Source: Nocardia uniformis NBRC 13702
GTDB lineage: Bacteria > Actinomycetota > Actinomycetes > Mycobacteriales > Mycobacteriaceae
DNA length: 64,000 nt
NCBI RefSeq assembly: GCF_001613345.1
Contig: NZ_BDCE01000052.1
Span: forward strand, 186,001 to 250,000
Direction of reading: 5' to 3'
The position numbers were made by a program, and so were the translations under genes. The notes beneath the pieces are model-generated. The model was not told the DNA's origin. It worked only from the letters and a program-made list of their open reading frames with translations, and did no database searches. Below are positions 7,607-18,955 of the stretch, piece after piece (position 1 is the stretch's first letter; each line of letters starts with the position of its first letter).

Positions 7607-8613
7607 GGCGGCGCGAGTACGACGAGTCCGATGCCCGGGTCCGCCCGGGCAAAGGAACTCGTCCGCGCACCAAGGACCGGCCCCAGCACTTGGATGCCGA
7701 ACGGGCCATGGTGTTCTCGGTCGACCGCGGCCGCTGGGGCTGTGTGCTCGACAGCGATCCGGAACGGCCGATCGTCACCATGCGCGCCCGCGAGCTCGGC
7801 CGCACACCGATCGTGGTCGGCGATCAGGTGGACGTGGTGGGCGACGTCTCCGGCAAGCCGGACAGTCTCGCCCGCATTGTCCGGGTGGCTGATCGTTCAA
7901 CGGTCCTGCGCCGCACCGCCGATGACACCGACCCGTTCGAACGCGTCGTGGTCGCCAATGCCGAACAGCTCTTCATCGTGGTGGCTCTGGCCGATCCCCC
8001 GCCGCGCACCGGTTTCGTCGAACGCGCCATGGTCGCCGCGTATGTCGGTGGTCTGCAACCGATCCTGTGCCTCACCAAACACGATCTCGATGCGGAATCC
8101 GAATTCGCCGACGCCTTCGAGGATTTGGATCTGACCATTGTCTACGGCGGTATCGAGGACCCCCTGGACCCGGTCCTCGACCTGCTCACCGGGAAGCTCA
8201 CCGCCTTCATCGGCCACTCCGGGGTCGGCAAGTCCACCCTGGTGAATCGCCTTGTCCCCGACGCCTATCGGGCTGTCGGCGAGGTTTCCGGCGTGGGCAA
8301 GGGCCGACACACCTCCACTCAGTCGGTGGCGCTGCCCCTGCCCGACGGCGGCGGCTGGGTCGTCGACACCCCCGGTATCCGCTCCTTCGGCCTGGCCCAC
8401 ATCACCCCCGACGATGTCATCAAGGCCTTCTCCGACCTGGCGGAGGCCATTGAGGACTGTCCACGCGGCTGTACCCACCTCGGCCCGCCGGCCGACCCGG
8501 AGTGCGCCCTGGACCTACTCCCCGGCAAGGAACGCCGGGTAGCGGCCATCCGCCTACTGCTGAACGCGATCAATACCAATGATCCGTGGTTCCGGGGACA
8601 GTCGAGCAGCTGA
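7603..8613 (+). CDS. rsgA: Ribosome small-subunit-dependent GTPase A, probable CTG start
   Basis: A circularly permuted GTPase that assists 30S maturation. Order of motifs: OB-fold N domain, G4 TKHD (158-161), G1 GHSGVGKST (204-212), G3 DTPG (255-258), then the zinc knuckle Cys286, Cys290, His292, Cys301. The first conventional start is a TTG at 7690, but the 29 codons before it read REYDESDARVRPGKGTRPRT, matching the conserved N terminus of mycobacterial RsgA. They begin at CTG 7603 inside CTGA overlapping the aroA stop, with GGAG at 7592-7595 as ribosome-binding site. Translational coupling to aroA is likely. The 3' end overlaps the convergent LysR gene by 60 bp. Confidence 0.92.
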   Translation: MRRREYDESDARVRPGKGTRPRTKDRPQHLDAERAMVFSVDRGRWGCVLDSDPERPIVTMRARELGRTPIVVGDQVDVVGDVSGKPDSLARIVRVADRSTVLRRTADDTDPFERVVVANAEQLFIVVALADPPPRTGFVERAMVAAYVGGLQPILCLTKHDLDAESEFADAFEDLDLTIVYGGIEDPLDPVLDLLTGKLTAFIGHSGVGKSTLVNRLVPDAYRAVGEVSGVGKGRHTSTQSVALPLPDGGGWVVDTPGIRSFGLAHITPDDVIKAFSDLAEAIEDCPRGCTHLGPPADPECALDLLPGKERRVAAIRLLLNAINTNDPWFRGQSSS

Positions 8614-9498
8614 ACCGATCTCGGCGACCGCTTGTGAAAACGCGCGCACGCGAGCGGTTTCGGCGGTGCGGTGCCAGATCAGGCCGAGACTCGAATCCGG
8701 TAGTCCGACGACCGGAACGAAGGTGACGGAGCGACGGCCGTGGTACTCGGCCGTCGGATTGCACAGCAGCATGCTGCCGCGATTCGCGGCAACCAGGGCA
8801 AGTCCTTCCTCGAGGGTGGATACCTCGGGGCCGGACGGCACCGGATGGCCGCCCGGGGTGGTGGCGGGGGCTTGCACCTCGCGCCAGTAATGCGGTGCGG
8901 GAGTACGCACTCCGATCAGTGCGGTGTCCGCCAGGTCCTCTGCGGTAACGGTGGCGCGGCTCGCGAACGGATGGACGCTGGCCACCGCGACGGTTACCGG
9001 CTGCTTCGAAAAGATCTGTCCGAGTACAAGTTCGGGCTCCCGCATGGGTAGCAGCACCACCGCGGCGTCCACCTCATGACGGTGTACGGGTCCGACGGGA
9101 TCAGCGAGTGGGATCTCCGTCAGTTCGATGGCGCAGTCGGGGTGGCGGCGGCCGAACAGCTCGATCGCGGTCATCAGTTGCTCATTGGTGGCACCCTGGA
9201 ATCCGAGGCGCAGGGATCCGGCCACCCCGCGTGCCGCGGCGCGCGCACCGTCGACGGCGGTGTGCAGCGCGGTGTACGCGGGACGTAGCCGCACCAGGAA
9301 GTCCGCACCCAGTGGAGTGAGCCGCACCCGGCGGCTGGTGCGCTCGATCAATCTGGCTCCGACCCGCTGTTCGAGAGCTTGCAGTAATTGACTCACCCGG
9401 CTCTGGGACAGGTACAGCCGCTCCCCGGCCCGGCCGAAGTGGAGTTCCTCGGCCAGCGCCAGGAATGCCTCCAGCTCACGCACGTCCAGACTGCTCAT
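8554..9498 (-). CDS. LysR-family transcriptional regulator
   Basis: A 314-aa LysR-type regulator. The N-terminal helix-turn-helix reads HFGRAGERLYLSQSRVSQLL, followed by the long linker helix ALEQRVGARLIERTSRRVRL and a periplasmic-binding-like effector domain (from about residue 95, GSLRLGFQGATNEQLM). ATG 9498 is preceded on its strand by GAGAGGCAGG; an earlier ATG at 9552 is possible. It is divergent from an MFS exporter and probably controls it from the shared 150-bp intergenic region. The last 60 bp overlap the 3' end of rsgA in the opposite direction. The effector is unknown. Confidence 0.9.
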   Translation of the reverse strand: MSSLDVRELEAFLALAEELHFGRAGERLYLSQSRVSQLLQALEQRVGARLIERTSRRVRLTPLGADFLVRLRPAYTALHTAVDGARAAARGVAGSLRLGFQGATNEQLMTAIELFGRRHPDCAIELTEIPLADPVGPVHRHEVDAAVVLLPMREPELVLGQIFSKQPVTVAVASVHPFASRATVTAEDLADTALIGVRTPAPHYWREVQAPATTPGGHPVPSGPEVSTLEEGLALVAANRGSMLLCNPTAEYHGRRSVTFVPVVGLPDSSLGLIWHRTAETARVRAFSQAVAEIGSAARLSPEPRIIGIDRVQQ

Positions 9499-9551
9499 GC
9501 CCTGCCTCTCGATTGCCTCGGCGCTCGATTGCACCGATCCTCGGCTACCCA

Positions 9552-9576
9552 TGATCGATCGTTGCGGGTGATCGAT
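9552..9576. promoter_or_regulatory. Candidate LysR binding site
   Basis: TGATCGAT occurs at 9552-9559 and again at 9569-9576, 17 bp apart, in the divergent region between the LysR regulator and the MFS gene. Each copy contains the palindrome ATCGAT. The spacing suits a dimer-dimer LysR site; this is inference. Confidence 0.4.
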
Positions 9577-9646
9577 GAGCCCGGCTCATAGAACCATGAG
9601 AACTTCGCCGTTGTTTCCCGGCGCCGCGACCCCTTGGCTGGAGGCT

Positions 9647-10876
9647 ATGAGTCACGTCGAGGAAGTCGCGGATACCCCTCCATCCCAGCATCTTTCGCCG
9701 CGGGCATCGGATAGGCGGGGCTGGCTCGGGGTGGTGACCCTGGCCGGTGGCACCTTCACGGTGGTCACCTCGGAGATGTTGCCGGTCGGGCTGCTCACGC
9801 CGATGAGCGATGCCCTGCGCATCAGTACGGGTGCGGCCGGACTCTCGCTGACCGTCACCGGCCTGGTCGCGGCGGTATCGGCTCCGCTGCTGACCGCCTG
9901 GTGCGGGCGCTTCGACCGCCGTCTCATGCTGGGTGTCCTGATGGCGCTGGTCGTGCTCGGCAATCTGGGGACCGCGTGGTCGCCGAATTTCGGCACGCTG
10001 ACCGCCGCACGGGTGCTGGTCGGGATCGGTATGGGCGGTGTGTGGGCAATCGCGGCGGGGCTGGCGGTGCGACTGGTGCCGTCGCGATCGGTCGGCCCGG
10101 CGACATCGCTGGTATTCAGCGGCGTCGCGGTGGCCTCGGTGCTGGGTATTCCCGCGGGTACCTACATCGGCGCGCTGATCGGGTGGCGCGCGGCCTTCGT
10201 CGTCACGGCCGTGCTCGCGCTCGGTGTCCTGGTCGCAATGGTGGTCCTGCTACCGAATCTCCCTGCCGAACGGTCGACTTCCTTGCGCGCGGCACTGGGG
10301 CGGGCCCGAGATCCCCGGGTGCGTACCGGTCTGATCGTGGTCGCCTTCCTGGTCACCGGGCATTTCGCCGCCTACACCTATATCCGCCCGGTGCTGGAGG
10401 ACCGGGCGGCGGCCGATGCGAGCCAGATCGGCACACTGCTGCTGGTGTACGGAATCACCGGTGTCGCAGGCACATTCGCCGCCGGATCGCTCGCGGTGCG
10501 TTCCCCGCGCCGAACCCTGGTCGCCATTGCCACGGTGCTCGCGGCCACGGTGCTGCTGCTGCCGGTGCTCGGGTCCGCGCTACCGGTCGCGGGTCTCCTG
10601 ATGGCAGTGTGGGGACTGTCCTACGGCGGGGTATCGGTCACCAGCCAGATCTGGCTGGCCACGTCGGCCCCCGACGCCCGCGAAAGTGTGTCGGCCCTCT
10701 TCGTCGGCGTATTCAATGCGGCCATTGCCACGGGCGCACTGATCGGCGGACTCATCACCGACCGGCTCGGCGTGGAGTCGGCGCTGCTGCTGGGTGGCCT
10801 ACTCGCGGTCGCCGCCGCGACCACCGCGGCATTCGGCCAGGCCCCGTCGACCATTTCGAGCACCGTCGCCGAGTGA
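9647..10876 (+). CDS. DHA1-type MFS transporter (AraJ/YdhP-like)
   Basis: A 409-aa, 12-segment major facilitator. TM1 carries GGTFTVVTSEMLPVGLL, typical of the AraJ/YdhP exporter group. The TM2-3 loop is TAWCGRFDRRLMLG, and TM4-5 shows RVLVGIGMGGVWAIAAGLAV with SGVAVASVLGIPAGTYIG. The start is uncertain: ATG 9647 leaves a normal 24-residue tail and has GGAGG just upstream (tight 2-bp spacing), while ATG 9575 or 9596 would add a tail and overlap the candidate operator. Divergent from a LysR gene. Probably effluxes a small organic compound or drug. Confidence 0.85.
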   Translation: MSHVEEVADTPPSQHLSPRASDRRGWLGVVTLAGGTFTVVTSEMLPVGLLTPMSDALRISTGAAGLSLTVTGLVAAVSAPLLTAWCGRFDRRLMLGVLMALVVLGNLGTAWSPNFGTLTAARVLVGIGMGGVWAIAAGLAVRLVPSRSVGPATSLVFSGVAVASVLGIPAGTYIGALIGWRAAFVVTAVLALGVLVAMVVLLPNLPAERSTSLRAALGRARDPRVRTGLIVVAFLVTGHFAAYTYIRPVLEDRAAADASQIGTLLLVYGITGVAGTFAAGSLAVRSPRRTLVAIATVLAATVLLLPVLGSALPVAGLLMAVWGLSYGGVSVTSQIWLATSAPDARESVSALFVGVFNAAIATGALIGGLITDRLGVESALLLGGLLAVAAATTAAFGQAPSTISSTVAE

Positions 10877-11046
10877 ACCGCACAGCGCCGGGTCCGTCCG
10901 ATGTGTCGGGATGCTCGACAAAGAATGCCCGGATACGGCGCGTCCCCGATCCACAGACCGGCCCGGATGTTTGTATGCCTTGTCGGGACCGCCGAGATGC
11001 GGCCCCGATATGCATGCGGTGCAGCACAATCCGAGGAGATCTGATT

Positions 11047-11670
11047 ATGCGTAGAACCCGCTTTACTCATCGTTTCGCCGTGGCGGTCGCCACGGCGGCA
11101 ACATTTATCGGTTTCGCCAGCGGGCCCGCCGCTGCCGATCCGACGCTCGACTGGACCGTCGCCATGGACGGCCTACAGGCGGCCGCGGCCGGAAATCCGG
11201 CCGCTGAGCAGGCCGTGGGCCGGTTGATCGCGTCGGGACAGACCGCCACCGAGGTGGCTCTTCCGGCACAGCCGTTCCAGATTCCCGCACAGTCCGATAT
11301 CGGACGCGGCGACGGCCCCGGCGTCTACGGATCGGGCATCGCGCTCGATATGGACGGATTCCGGTTCGGGTTCTTCGGCGGACCCGGAACGATTTCGCCG
11401 AACCAGGACGGCGCCAAGCTCGAGGTGGTGTGGTTCAACCTGTCCAACGGCCGCAGCGGCACGAATCACCTGATCGAGCATCAGGACATTCCGGTGGACA
11501 CCACCATCCGCACCGCCGTACTCGATACCGGACCGGGCCTGATCGTGGCCGCCGTCTACGGCAGCCTCTGGCACCGCTGGTCCGTGCCGGTGAGCGACGA
11601 ACACCCGGACGGCTTCCAGTACCAGCTCGGCGTCATCTCACAACCGTCGTTCGGCGCGGTCACTAACTGA
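11047..11670 (+). CDS. Secreted protein of unknown function
   Basis: A 207-aa product with a clear signal peptide (RRTRF, hydrophobic AVAVATAATFIGFA, probable cleavage after PAAA before DPTLDW). The mature part has repeated beta-strand-like segments (GIALDMDGFRFGFF, AKLEVVWFNLSNG, LIVAAVYGSLWHRWSVPV) and no cysteines, resembling small exported beta-rich proteins of Nocardia and Rhodococcus. ATG 11047 is preceded by GAGGAG (11034-11039); the frame is open much further upstream but shows no coding character there. No family could be named. Confidence 0.72.
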   Translation: MRRTRFTHRFAVAVATAATFIGFASGPAAADPTLDWTVAMDGLQAAAAGNPAAEQAVGRLIASGQTATEVALPAQPFQIPAQSDIGRGDGPGVYGSGIALDMDGFRFGFFGGPGTISPNQDGAKLEVVWFNLSNGRSGTNHLIEHQDIPVDTTIRTAVLDTGPGLIVAAVYGSLWHRWSVPVSDEHPDGFQYQLGVISQPSFGAVTN

Positions 11671-11683
11671 TCGTCGGCGATAC

Positions 11684-11718
11684 CGCTTTCGGGTCGCGGG
11701 GACCGTGACCCGAAAGCG
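11684..11718. terminator. Convergent-gene terminator hairpin
   Basis: CGCTTTCGGGTC (11684-11695) pairs with GACCCGAAAGCG (11707-11718), a 12-bp stem between the convergent secreted-protein and acyltransferase genes. It could serve either strand. Confidence 0.7.
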
Positions 11719-11735
11719 CACCCGTCCGGCCGGAT

Positions 11736-13154
11736 TCACGAGCCGATCGGGCCGCGGCGGCGGCGAACGAAGGAGCAGGCCAGGGTGGTGAGGAACAGGC
11801 CGACCGCGAGCCAGGCGAACCAGTCGCCGAAGCGGGCGTAGACGGTTCGGGTCGAGGTCAGGGGAATATCGGCCAGGACGGATCGGGTGGTGGCGATATC
11901 GGTTCTCGCTGACGCGAGGATATGGCCCCGCGAGTCACTGGCTACCAGTTCGCCCAATTGGGCTGCGCGGGCAATGCCCACACCGGATTCGATACCGCGC
12001 ATGACCGCCATTCGGCTGTGCAGCCAGTGGTCGTCGGTGAAATCGAGAGCGGGGACCAGCAGCAGGGTGGCGTCGAGGCGGCGGTTCTCGCGAACCAGGC
12101 CGGGGCGGTCGAGGTCGAAACAGATTGCCAGGGCCCAGGGTTCACCCGGGACCAGTTGGTGGGCGGTGCCGGCGGTGAACTCCTCCTCCAGGCCGGGGAC
12201 GAGGTAGTGCTTGGCATAGCTGACGCCGGAGGGGTACGCGATAGCGGCGTTGATGGTGACGTCGGGGCGGGTGAGAATCAGGCCGGCGACTATGTGGATG
12301 TCGCGGCGGGCGGCCACCTCCGTCAACCGGTCCGACAGCAGGTGGAGGGTCGATTCTTCTGCGCGCCAAGCTTTTTCGGGGAGCACGACCGCGCGGACAC
12401 CCTGGTCGGCGAGTAGTTCGATTTCAACGATCGCGCGGGTGAGCATGTCGTGACCGGCGGGCGAGTCGATCGGAACGTATTCGGGGGGTTGGGAAACGGC
12501 GACGAGGCCCACTCGGACGGTGTGCTGTTCGTCGGCGGCGGTGAGATGCCATGCGCCGAAGCCGGCTACCGCGATCGCGACGACTGCCAACGGGGCGGCT
12601 ATTCGGATGCGTTGCGGCCGGGTGGCATTCGCCATGACCGCGAGGGCGGCGGGGACCAGCAGGATCAGGAAGGTAAGGCCCCACACGCCGGTGATCGCGG
12701 CGGTCTGGATGAAGGGCAGGACATTGGACTGGGTGTAGGCGATGCTCCACCAGGCTCCGGTCGTACCGACCAGGGAGAGCACGTATTCGAACGTCACCCA
12801 CCCGGCGGGGAAGGCGAGCACCGCCAAACCCGGGCGGTCACGCAGCATCAGCGCCCGGAATACCAGGATCACCGCACCGAATACAAGGGCCGAGCCGCCG
12901 AGTAGGGCGACGGTGACGGGGACCGGCTGTTCGAGGGTGGTGGTGAAGTAGCGCCACATTCGGGCTTCGCCGCCGAGCCAGGACAGGGCTCCGGCGAGGA
13001 AGGCGAAGGGCGCGGAAATGCTCGGGGCGATGAGCAGTACGGGCAGCGGCGCCAGGAAGGCCAGTCCGGCGACGGGGTGTAGACCGGTTCCGAAGTGCCA
13101 CAGCACCGCCGACAGCAGTGTGGCAATCGCGGCAATCGCCGTTTGTTTCACCAT
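11736..13154 (-). CDS. lnt: Apolipoprotein N-acyltransferase-like membrane protein (CN-hydrolase domain)
   Basis: A 472-aa protein with about six N-terminal membrane segments (residues 5-205), a C-terminal carbon-nitrogen hydrolase domain (210-440) and a last membrane helix. The nitrilase-type triad is visible: Glu260 (VVLPEKAW), Lys315 (YAKHYLVPG) and Cys345 (LAICFDLD). This is the Lnt architecture, which N-acylates the N-terminal cysteine of lipoproteins. ATG 13154 follows a GAGAGAGG ribosome-binding site on the minus strand. It lies downstream of secA beyond a strong hairpin. Mycobacteria encode more than one Lnt-like protein, so the exact role is inferred. Confidence 0.85.
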   Translation of the reverse strand: MVKQTAIAAIATLLSAVLWHFGTGLHPVAGLAFLAPLPVLLIAPSISAPFAFLAGALSWLGGEARMWRYFTTTLEQPVPVTVALLGGSALVFGAVILVFRALMLRDRPGLAVLAFPAGWVTFEYVLSLVGTTGAWWSIAYTQSNVLPFIQTAAITGVWGLTFLILLVPAALAVMANATRPQRIRIAAPLAVVAIAVAGFGAWHLTAADEQHTVRVGLVAVSQPPEYVPIDSPAGHDMLTRAIVEIELLADQGVRAVVLPEKAWRAEESTLHLLSDRLTEVAARRDIHIVAGLILTRPDVTINAAIAYPSGVSYAKHYLVPGLEEEFTAGTAHQLVPGEPWALAICFDLDRPGLVRENRRLDATLLLVPALDFTDDHWLHSRMAVMRGIESGVGIARAAQLGELVASDSRGHILASARTDIATTRSVLADIPLTSTRTVYARFGDWFAWLAVGLFLTTLACSFVRRRRGPIGS

Positions 13155-13287
13155 CGCCTCTCTCCCCCGGCTGAACAGGTGTCGAAAAGGCCGGGCCACA
13201 CCATTTTCCGGTTCATGACGCCCACGCACCTCACCCTGCCGTACCGACCGGTGCTCACACCTGGGTACGGTGCGCAGCTCCCACTAC

Positions 13288-13326
13288 GAGAATGGCACCC
13301 GAGCGAAATGCTCGGGTGCCATTCTC
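13288..13326 (-). terminator. Strong hairpin downstream of secA
   Basis: A perfect 17-bp stem (13288-13304 with 13310-13326) around a 5-nt loop lies 37 bp beyond the secA stop and upstream of the acyltransferase. It separates the two minus-strand genes. No T-run follows, as usual for this GC range. Confidence 0.75.
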
Positions 13327-13362
13327 GATTCGTCGGTTCACACGACCGTCAGCTCAGCTGAC

Positions 13363-16200
<2,838 letters not shown>

Positions 16201-16741
16201 GGGTTCTGTCAGTCCTCTGGTCGGTGGTGTCGGGCTTATTACCCCGGAGGGTTTCGGGCGCGCGGGTGCGCAACCACTGCCATGGTAATGCCGCTCCGAT
16301 CGTATGCGCTCTGTCCATTGCCTCCGCTCCGCTCCGGCGGTGCCGTGTCGTTGGCCTCCGCTCCGCTCCGGCGGTTCGCGGCCCTCGTAACCCCGTTCTT
16401 CCCTCCCTCCGCTACTCCGCTTCGCTCCCCCCGCTCCACTCAGTCCAGAACGGGGCGGGCCGCGAACAAAAGCCCGGAGTAACTGTCAGCTACTTGCTGG
16501 CGAATGAGCTTGCAGCAGAATCCATTTCAATGCGCGTGGCGTAGCATGGGGAACGTCTGTCGTGCTGTGGCTTGCGCCCGCACACCGGGAAGGGGTTCCC
16601 GACGACGACGCAAGGGGGCGGGCATCGAGGCCCATTTCCCAGTGATCCGGATCGCTTGCGCATGGAACCGGCACGCACGCTGACGACTCGAGCGGCAGGA
16701 TAAGTGCGGGTCGAGGATCGGATAGAGGAGTAGCGGGCAGC
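16201..16741. other. Intergenic region upstream of secA and of the WS/DGAT-like gene
   Basis: This 541-bp divergent region holds the secA promoter on one side and that of the acyltransferase-like gene on the other. Its middle (about 16320-16467) is a CT-rich repeat element described separately, and the rest shows no conserved reading frame. TAAGTG and AGAGGAGTAG near 16700-16735 belong to the leader of the gene at 16742. Confidence 0.5.
16374..16467 (+). repeat. Element with short terminal inverted repeats, copy A
   Basis: A 94-bp segment begins GTTCGCGGCCC and ends with the complementary GGGCCGCGAAC. Its interior is a CT-rich run (TTCCCTCCCTCCGC) followed by CCACTCAGTCCAGAACGGGG. An inverted, nearly identical copy lies at 47024-47104, and the similarity continues about 20 bp further left (CCGCTCCGGCG, 16351-16373). 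The terminal repeats and dispersed position suggest a miniature mobile element, but no flanking target duplication could be established. Confidence 0.65.
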
Positions 16742-18163
16742 GTGATCACGAGACTGACGCCGCAGGACGCGTCGTTCTACCGGCTCGAATCGAGCAGCAA
16801 TCCGATGCATATCGGATCCCTGGCGATCCTGCGAAATCCGGCGGCGACCGGCAATTCCAGCGGTAAGTCCCTGGACTACGACCGACTGATCGATTTGGTG
16901 GAAACCAGGCTGCCACTGGTTCCGCGCTACCGCCGAAAGGTCCGCGAGATCCCGTTCACGCTGGGCCGCCCGGTCTGGGTGGACGACGCGAAATTCGACA
17001 TCACCTATCACATTCGCAGGTCGGCCCTGCCCGAACCGGGCACCGACGCCCAATTGCTCGACCTGGTCGCGCGGCTGTCCTCCCACCCCCTCGACCACAC
17101 CCGCCCGCTCTGGGAGATGTACCTGGTCGAAGGCCTTTCCGGTGGCCGCTGCGCGGTATTCACCAAAACCCATTCGGCGCTGGTGGATGGTGACGCCGCG
17201 CTGGAAATCGGCCATGTGATCCTCGACACCACCGCGGCACCGCGCGAATTCGCCGATGACGCCTGGATCGCCCATCGCGAACCCGCCGACCTGGAACTGC
17301 TCATCGGCGCGGTCGCGCACCTGGCCACCCAGCCGCGCGAGGCCCTCGACGTCATGCGCCGCACCGGCGCCGAGGCCTTCGCCTTCGTGGACGCCACCGG
17401 CAAGGCCGTCAAGAAGATGGTGTCGATGGTCCGGGCGGCCGCCATCGGCGTACCCGACAGTCCGCTCAATACCCGCACCTCCCGCAACCGCCGCTTCGAG
17501 GTGGCGCGCACCGACCTCGAGGACTACCGCAAGATCCGCAGGAGATTCGACTGCTCCATCAATGACGTGATCCTGGCCGTGGTCACCGGCGCACTGCGCA
17601 ACTGGCTGCTCTCCCGCGGCGAAGTCCTCACCGAATCCACCGCACTGCGCGCCGTGGTGCCCATGTCCGTCTACGCCGACGGCCCGGGCGGTGAGCTGAA
17701 ACCCGCTGGTGAGGTCACCTCACTGCTGGTGGATCTGCCGGTGGGCGAACCCAATCCGGCCATGCGGCTCGCGCATATCAAGCACGCCACCGAGGTGTAC
17801 ACCAAACATCAGCGCGGGGTGCGGGCCCGCACCCTGGTCCATATGGCCGGATTCGCCCCGGCGAGCCTGCATGCCATGAGTGTGCGGGCAGCGAGTACCT
17901 TCGCAGAACACACGTTCAATCTGGTGATCACCAACGCGCCGGGTCCGCAGACGCCGATGTTCATCGGCGGCGCGCGGATGCTGGAGATGTATCCGGTATC
18001 GCCGCTGCTGCGCTTTCAGGCCTTGAGTATCGGGATCACGTCCTACGACGGGCGGGTGTTCTACGGACTCAATGCCGATCGTGACGCCATGGCGGATATC
18101 GGCGTACTGACCGCGTCGGTGCACGAGTCGATGGAGGAGATGCTCGGTGCCTGCGTCCAGTGA
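16742..18163 (+). CDS. Wax ester synthase/diacylglycerol acyltransferase family protein with altered active site
   Basis: A 473-aa WS/DGAT-family protein; members join acyl-CoA to diacylglycerol or fatty alcohols at the membrane to make storage lipid. Family marks are SSNPMHIGSLAIL at the N terminus, HPLDHTRPLWEMYLVEGL (PLW motif), SINDVILAVVTGALR (ND motif) and the C-terminal NLVITNAPGPQTPMFIGG. The catalytic HHxxxDG signature reads H144-S-A-L-V-D-G150: the second histidine is serine. It occupies the place of Rv3233c/Rv3234c, between secA and the Rv3231c-like gene. The downstream gene overlaps by 17 bp. With the changed motif, transferase activity is uncertain. Confidence 0.85.
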   Translation: MITRLTPQDASFYRLESSSNPMHIGSLAILRNPAATGNSSGKSLDYDRLIDLVETRLPLVPRYRRKVREIPFTLGRPVWVDDAKFDITYHIRRSALPEPGTDAQLLDLVARLSSHPLDHTRPLWEMYLVEGLSGGRCAVFTKTHSALVDGDAALEIGHVILDTTAAPREFADDAWIAHREPADLELLIGAVAHLATQPREALDVMRRTGAEAFAFVDATGKAVKKMVSMVRAAAIGVPDSPLNTRTSRNRRFEVARTDLEDYRKIRRRFDCSINDVILAVVTGALRNWLLSRGEVLTESTALRAVVPMSVYADGPGGELKPAGEVTSLLVDLPVGEPNPAMRLAHIKHATEVYTKHQRGVRARTLVHMAGFAPASLHAMSVRAASTFAEHTFNLVITNAPGPQTPMFIGGARMLEMYPVSPLLRFQALSIGITSYDGRVFYGLNADRDAMADIGVLTASVHESMEEMLGACVQ

Positions 18164-18782
18164 GTCATCCCACCGCGCCGTACCCGGCAAGCTACGCGTC
18201 TACGTGCCCGCCACCGTGGCCATGCTGCGGGAGCTGGTCGTGGATCGGGAGCTGCGGGCCATGAATGACACCGCGTTCGCGGTCACCCCGGCATTGCGCG
18301 AGGCCTATGCCTCCGGTGATGACGAGGAATTGGCGGAGGTCGCCATGGGTGAGGCCGCGCGGGCCTCGCTGCGACTGCTGGCCGATGCGCAGGCCGGTGT
18401 CGAACTCCGCGGCGACGGCGAACCGGAGGTCGTCGACGCCCTCGATCCCGCCGACGCGGACTCCCCCGCACCCGCCGCCCCGGTTTCGCGTCGACCGGTC
18501 TTCCGGCGCGCCGTCATAGCGGCCGATATCACCGATGTCATCCTGCGCCCGGATCTCGACGACGCCGTGGTGCGACTGTCCGGACCGATCCCCTACGACA
18601 GCATCGCGTCGGTCCATGTGGACCTGATCGACGCCGAACCGGCCGTCGCCAAGGCCGTGGATGTCATCGACGCCGCCGATCTCGGCGACCCGGACGCGGA
18701 ATTCGTCCTGGGTGACGCCGAGGACCACCAACTGGCCTGGTACGCCACTCAGGAAGTGCCGTTCCTGCTGGACCTGCTGTAA
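18147..18782 (+). CDS. DUF6912-type conserved protein (Rv3231c-like)
   Basis: A 211-aa cytosolic protein of unknown function found beside the desaturase module in mycobacteria and relatives (Rv3231c). The conserved N-terminal block reads LRVYVPATVAMLRELV and TAFAVTPALREAYASGD, followed by ELAEVAMGEAARASLRLLA. An acidic Ala/Pro-rich insert lies near residues 90-120, and the C-terminal domain contains DDAVVRLSGPIPYDSIASVHVDL and ends in LAWYATQEVPFLLDLL. The GTG start lies inside the end of the acyltransferase-like gene with GGAGGAG just upstream, so the pair is translationally coupled. No catalytic motif is evident. Confidence 0.82.
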   Translation: MPASSESSHRAVPGKLRVYVPATVAMLRELVVDRELRAMNDTAFAVTPALREAYASGDDEELAEVAMGEAARASLRLLADAQAGVELRGDGEPEVVDALDPADADSPAPAAPVSRRPVFRRAVIAADITDVILRPDLDDAVVRLSGPIPYDSIASVHVDLIDAEPAVAKAVDVIDAADLGDPDAEFVLGDAEDHQLAWYATQEVPFLLDLL

Positions 18783-18822
18783 GGACCCCGGCAAGCTCGT
18801 CTTCCCGGCGCGGGCAAAGCTC

Positions 18823-18912
18823 GTCATCCCGGCGTGCTTTTGGCCGGGATCCACACCGCACGGCACCTGCGCTGATTGCGGTGGATTCCGGCCAGAAACA
18901 TGCCGGAATGAC
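18823..18912. repeat. Dispersed palindromic element, copy 2
   Basis: The left arm starts GTCATCCCGGCGTGC and the right arm ends ATGCCGGAATGAC, with an extended loop of about 27 nt, making it the longest copy (90 bp). It starts 41 bp after the DUF6912 gene. A partial arm (GTCTTCCCGGC, about 18799-18809) precedes it. Confidence 0.82.
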
Positions 18913-18955
18913 GGGGGAATGGCGGGAGGAGCCTCTTCCCATGGCCTTCCCTGCC

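Noticed and set aside
9901..11046. Long N-terminal extension of the secreted protein at 11047
   Set aside because: It overlaps the MFS gene out of frame; the signal peptide and GAGGAG place the true start at 11047.
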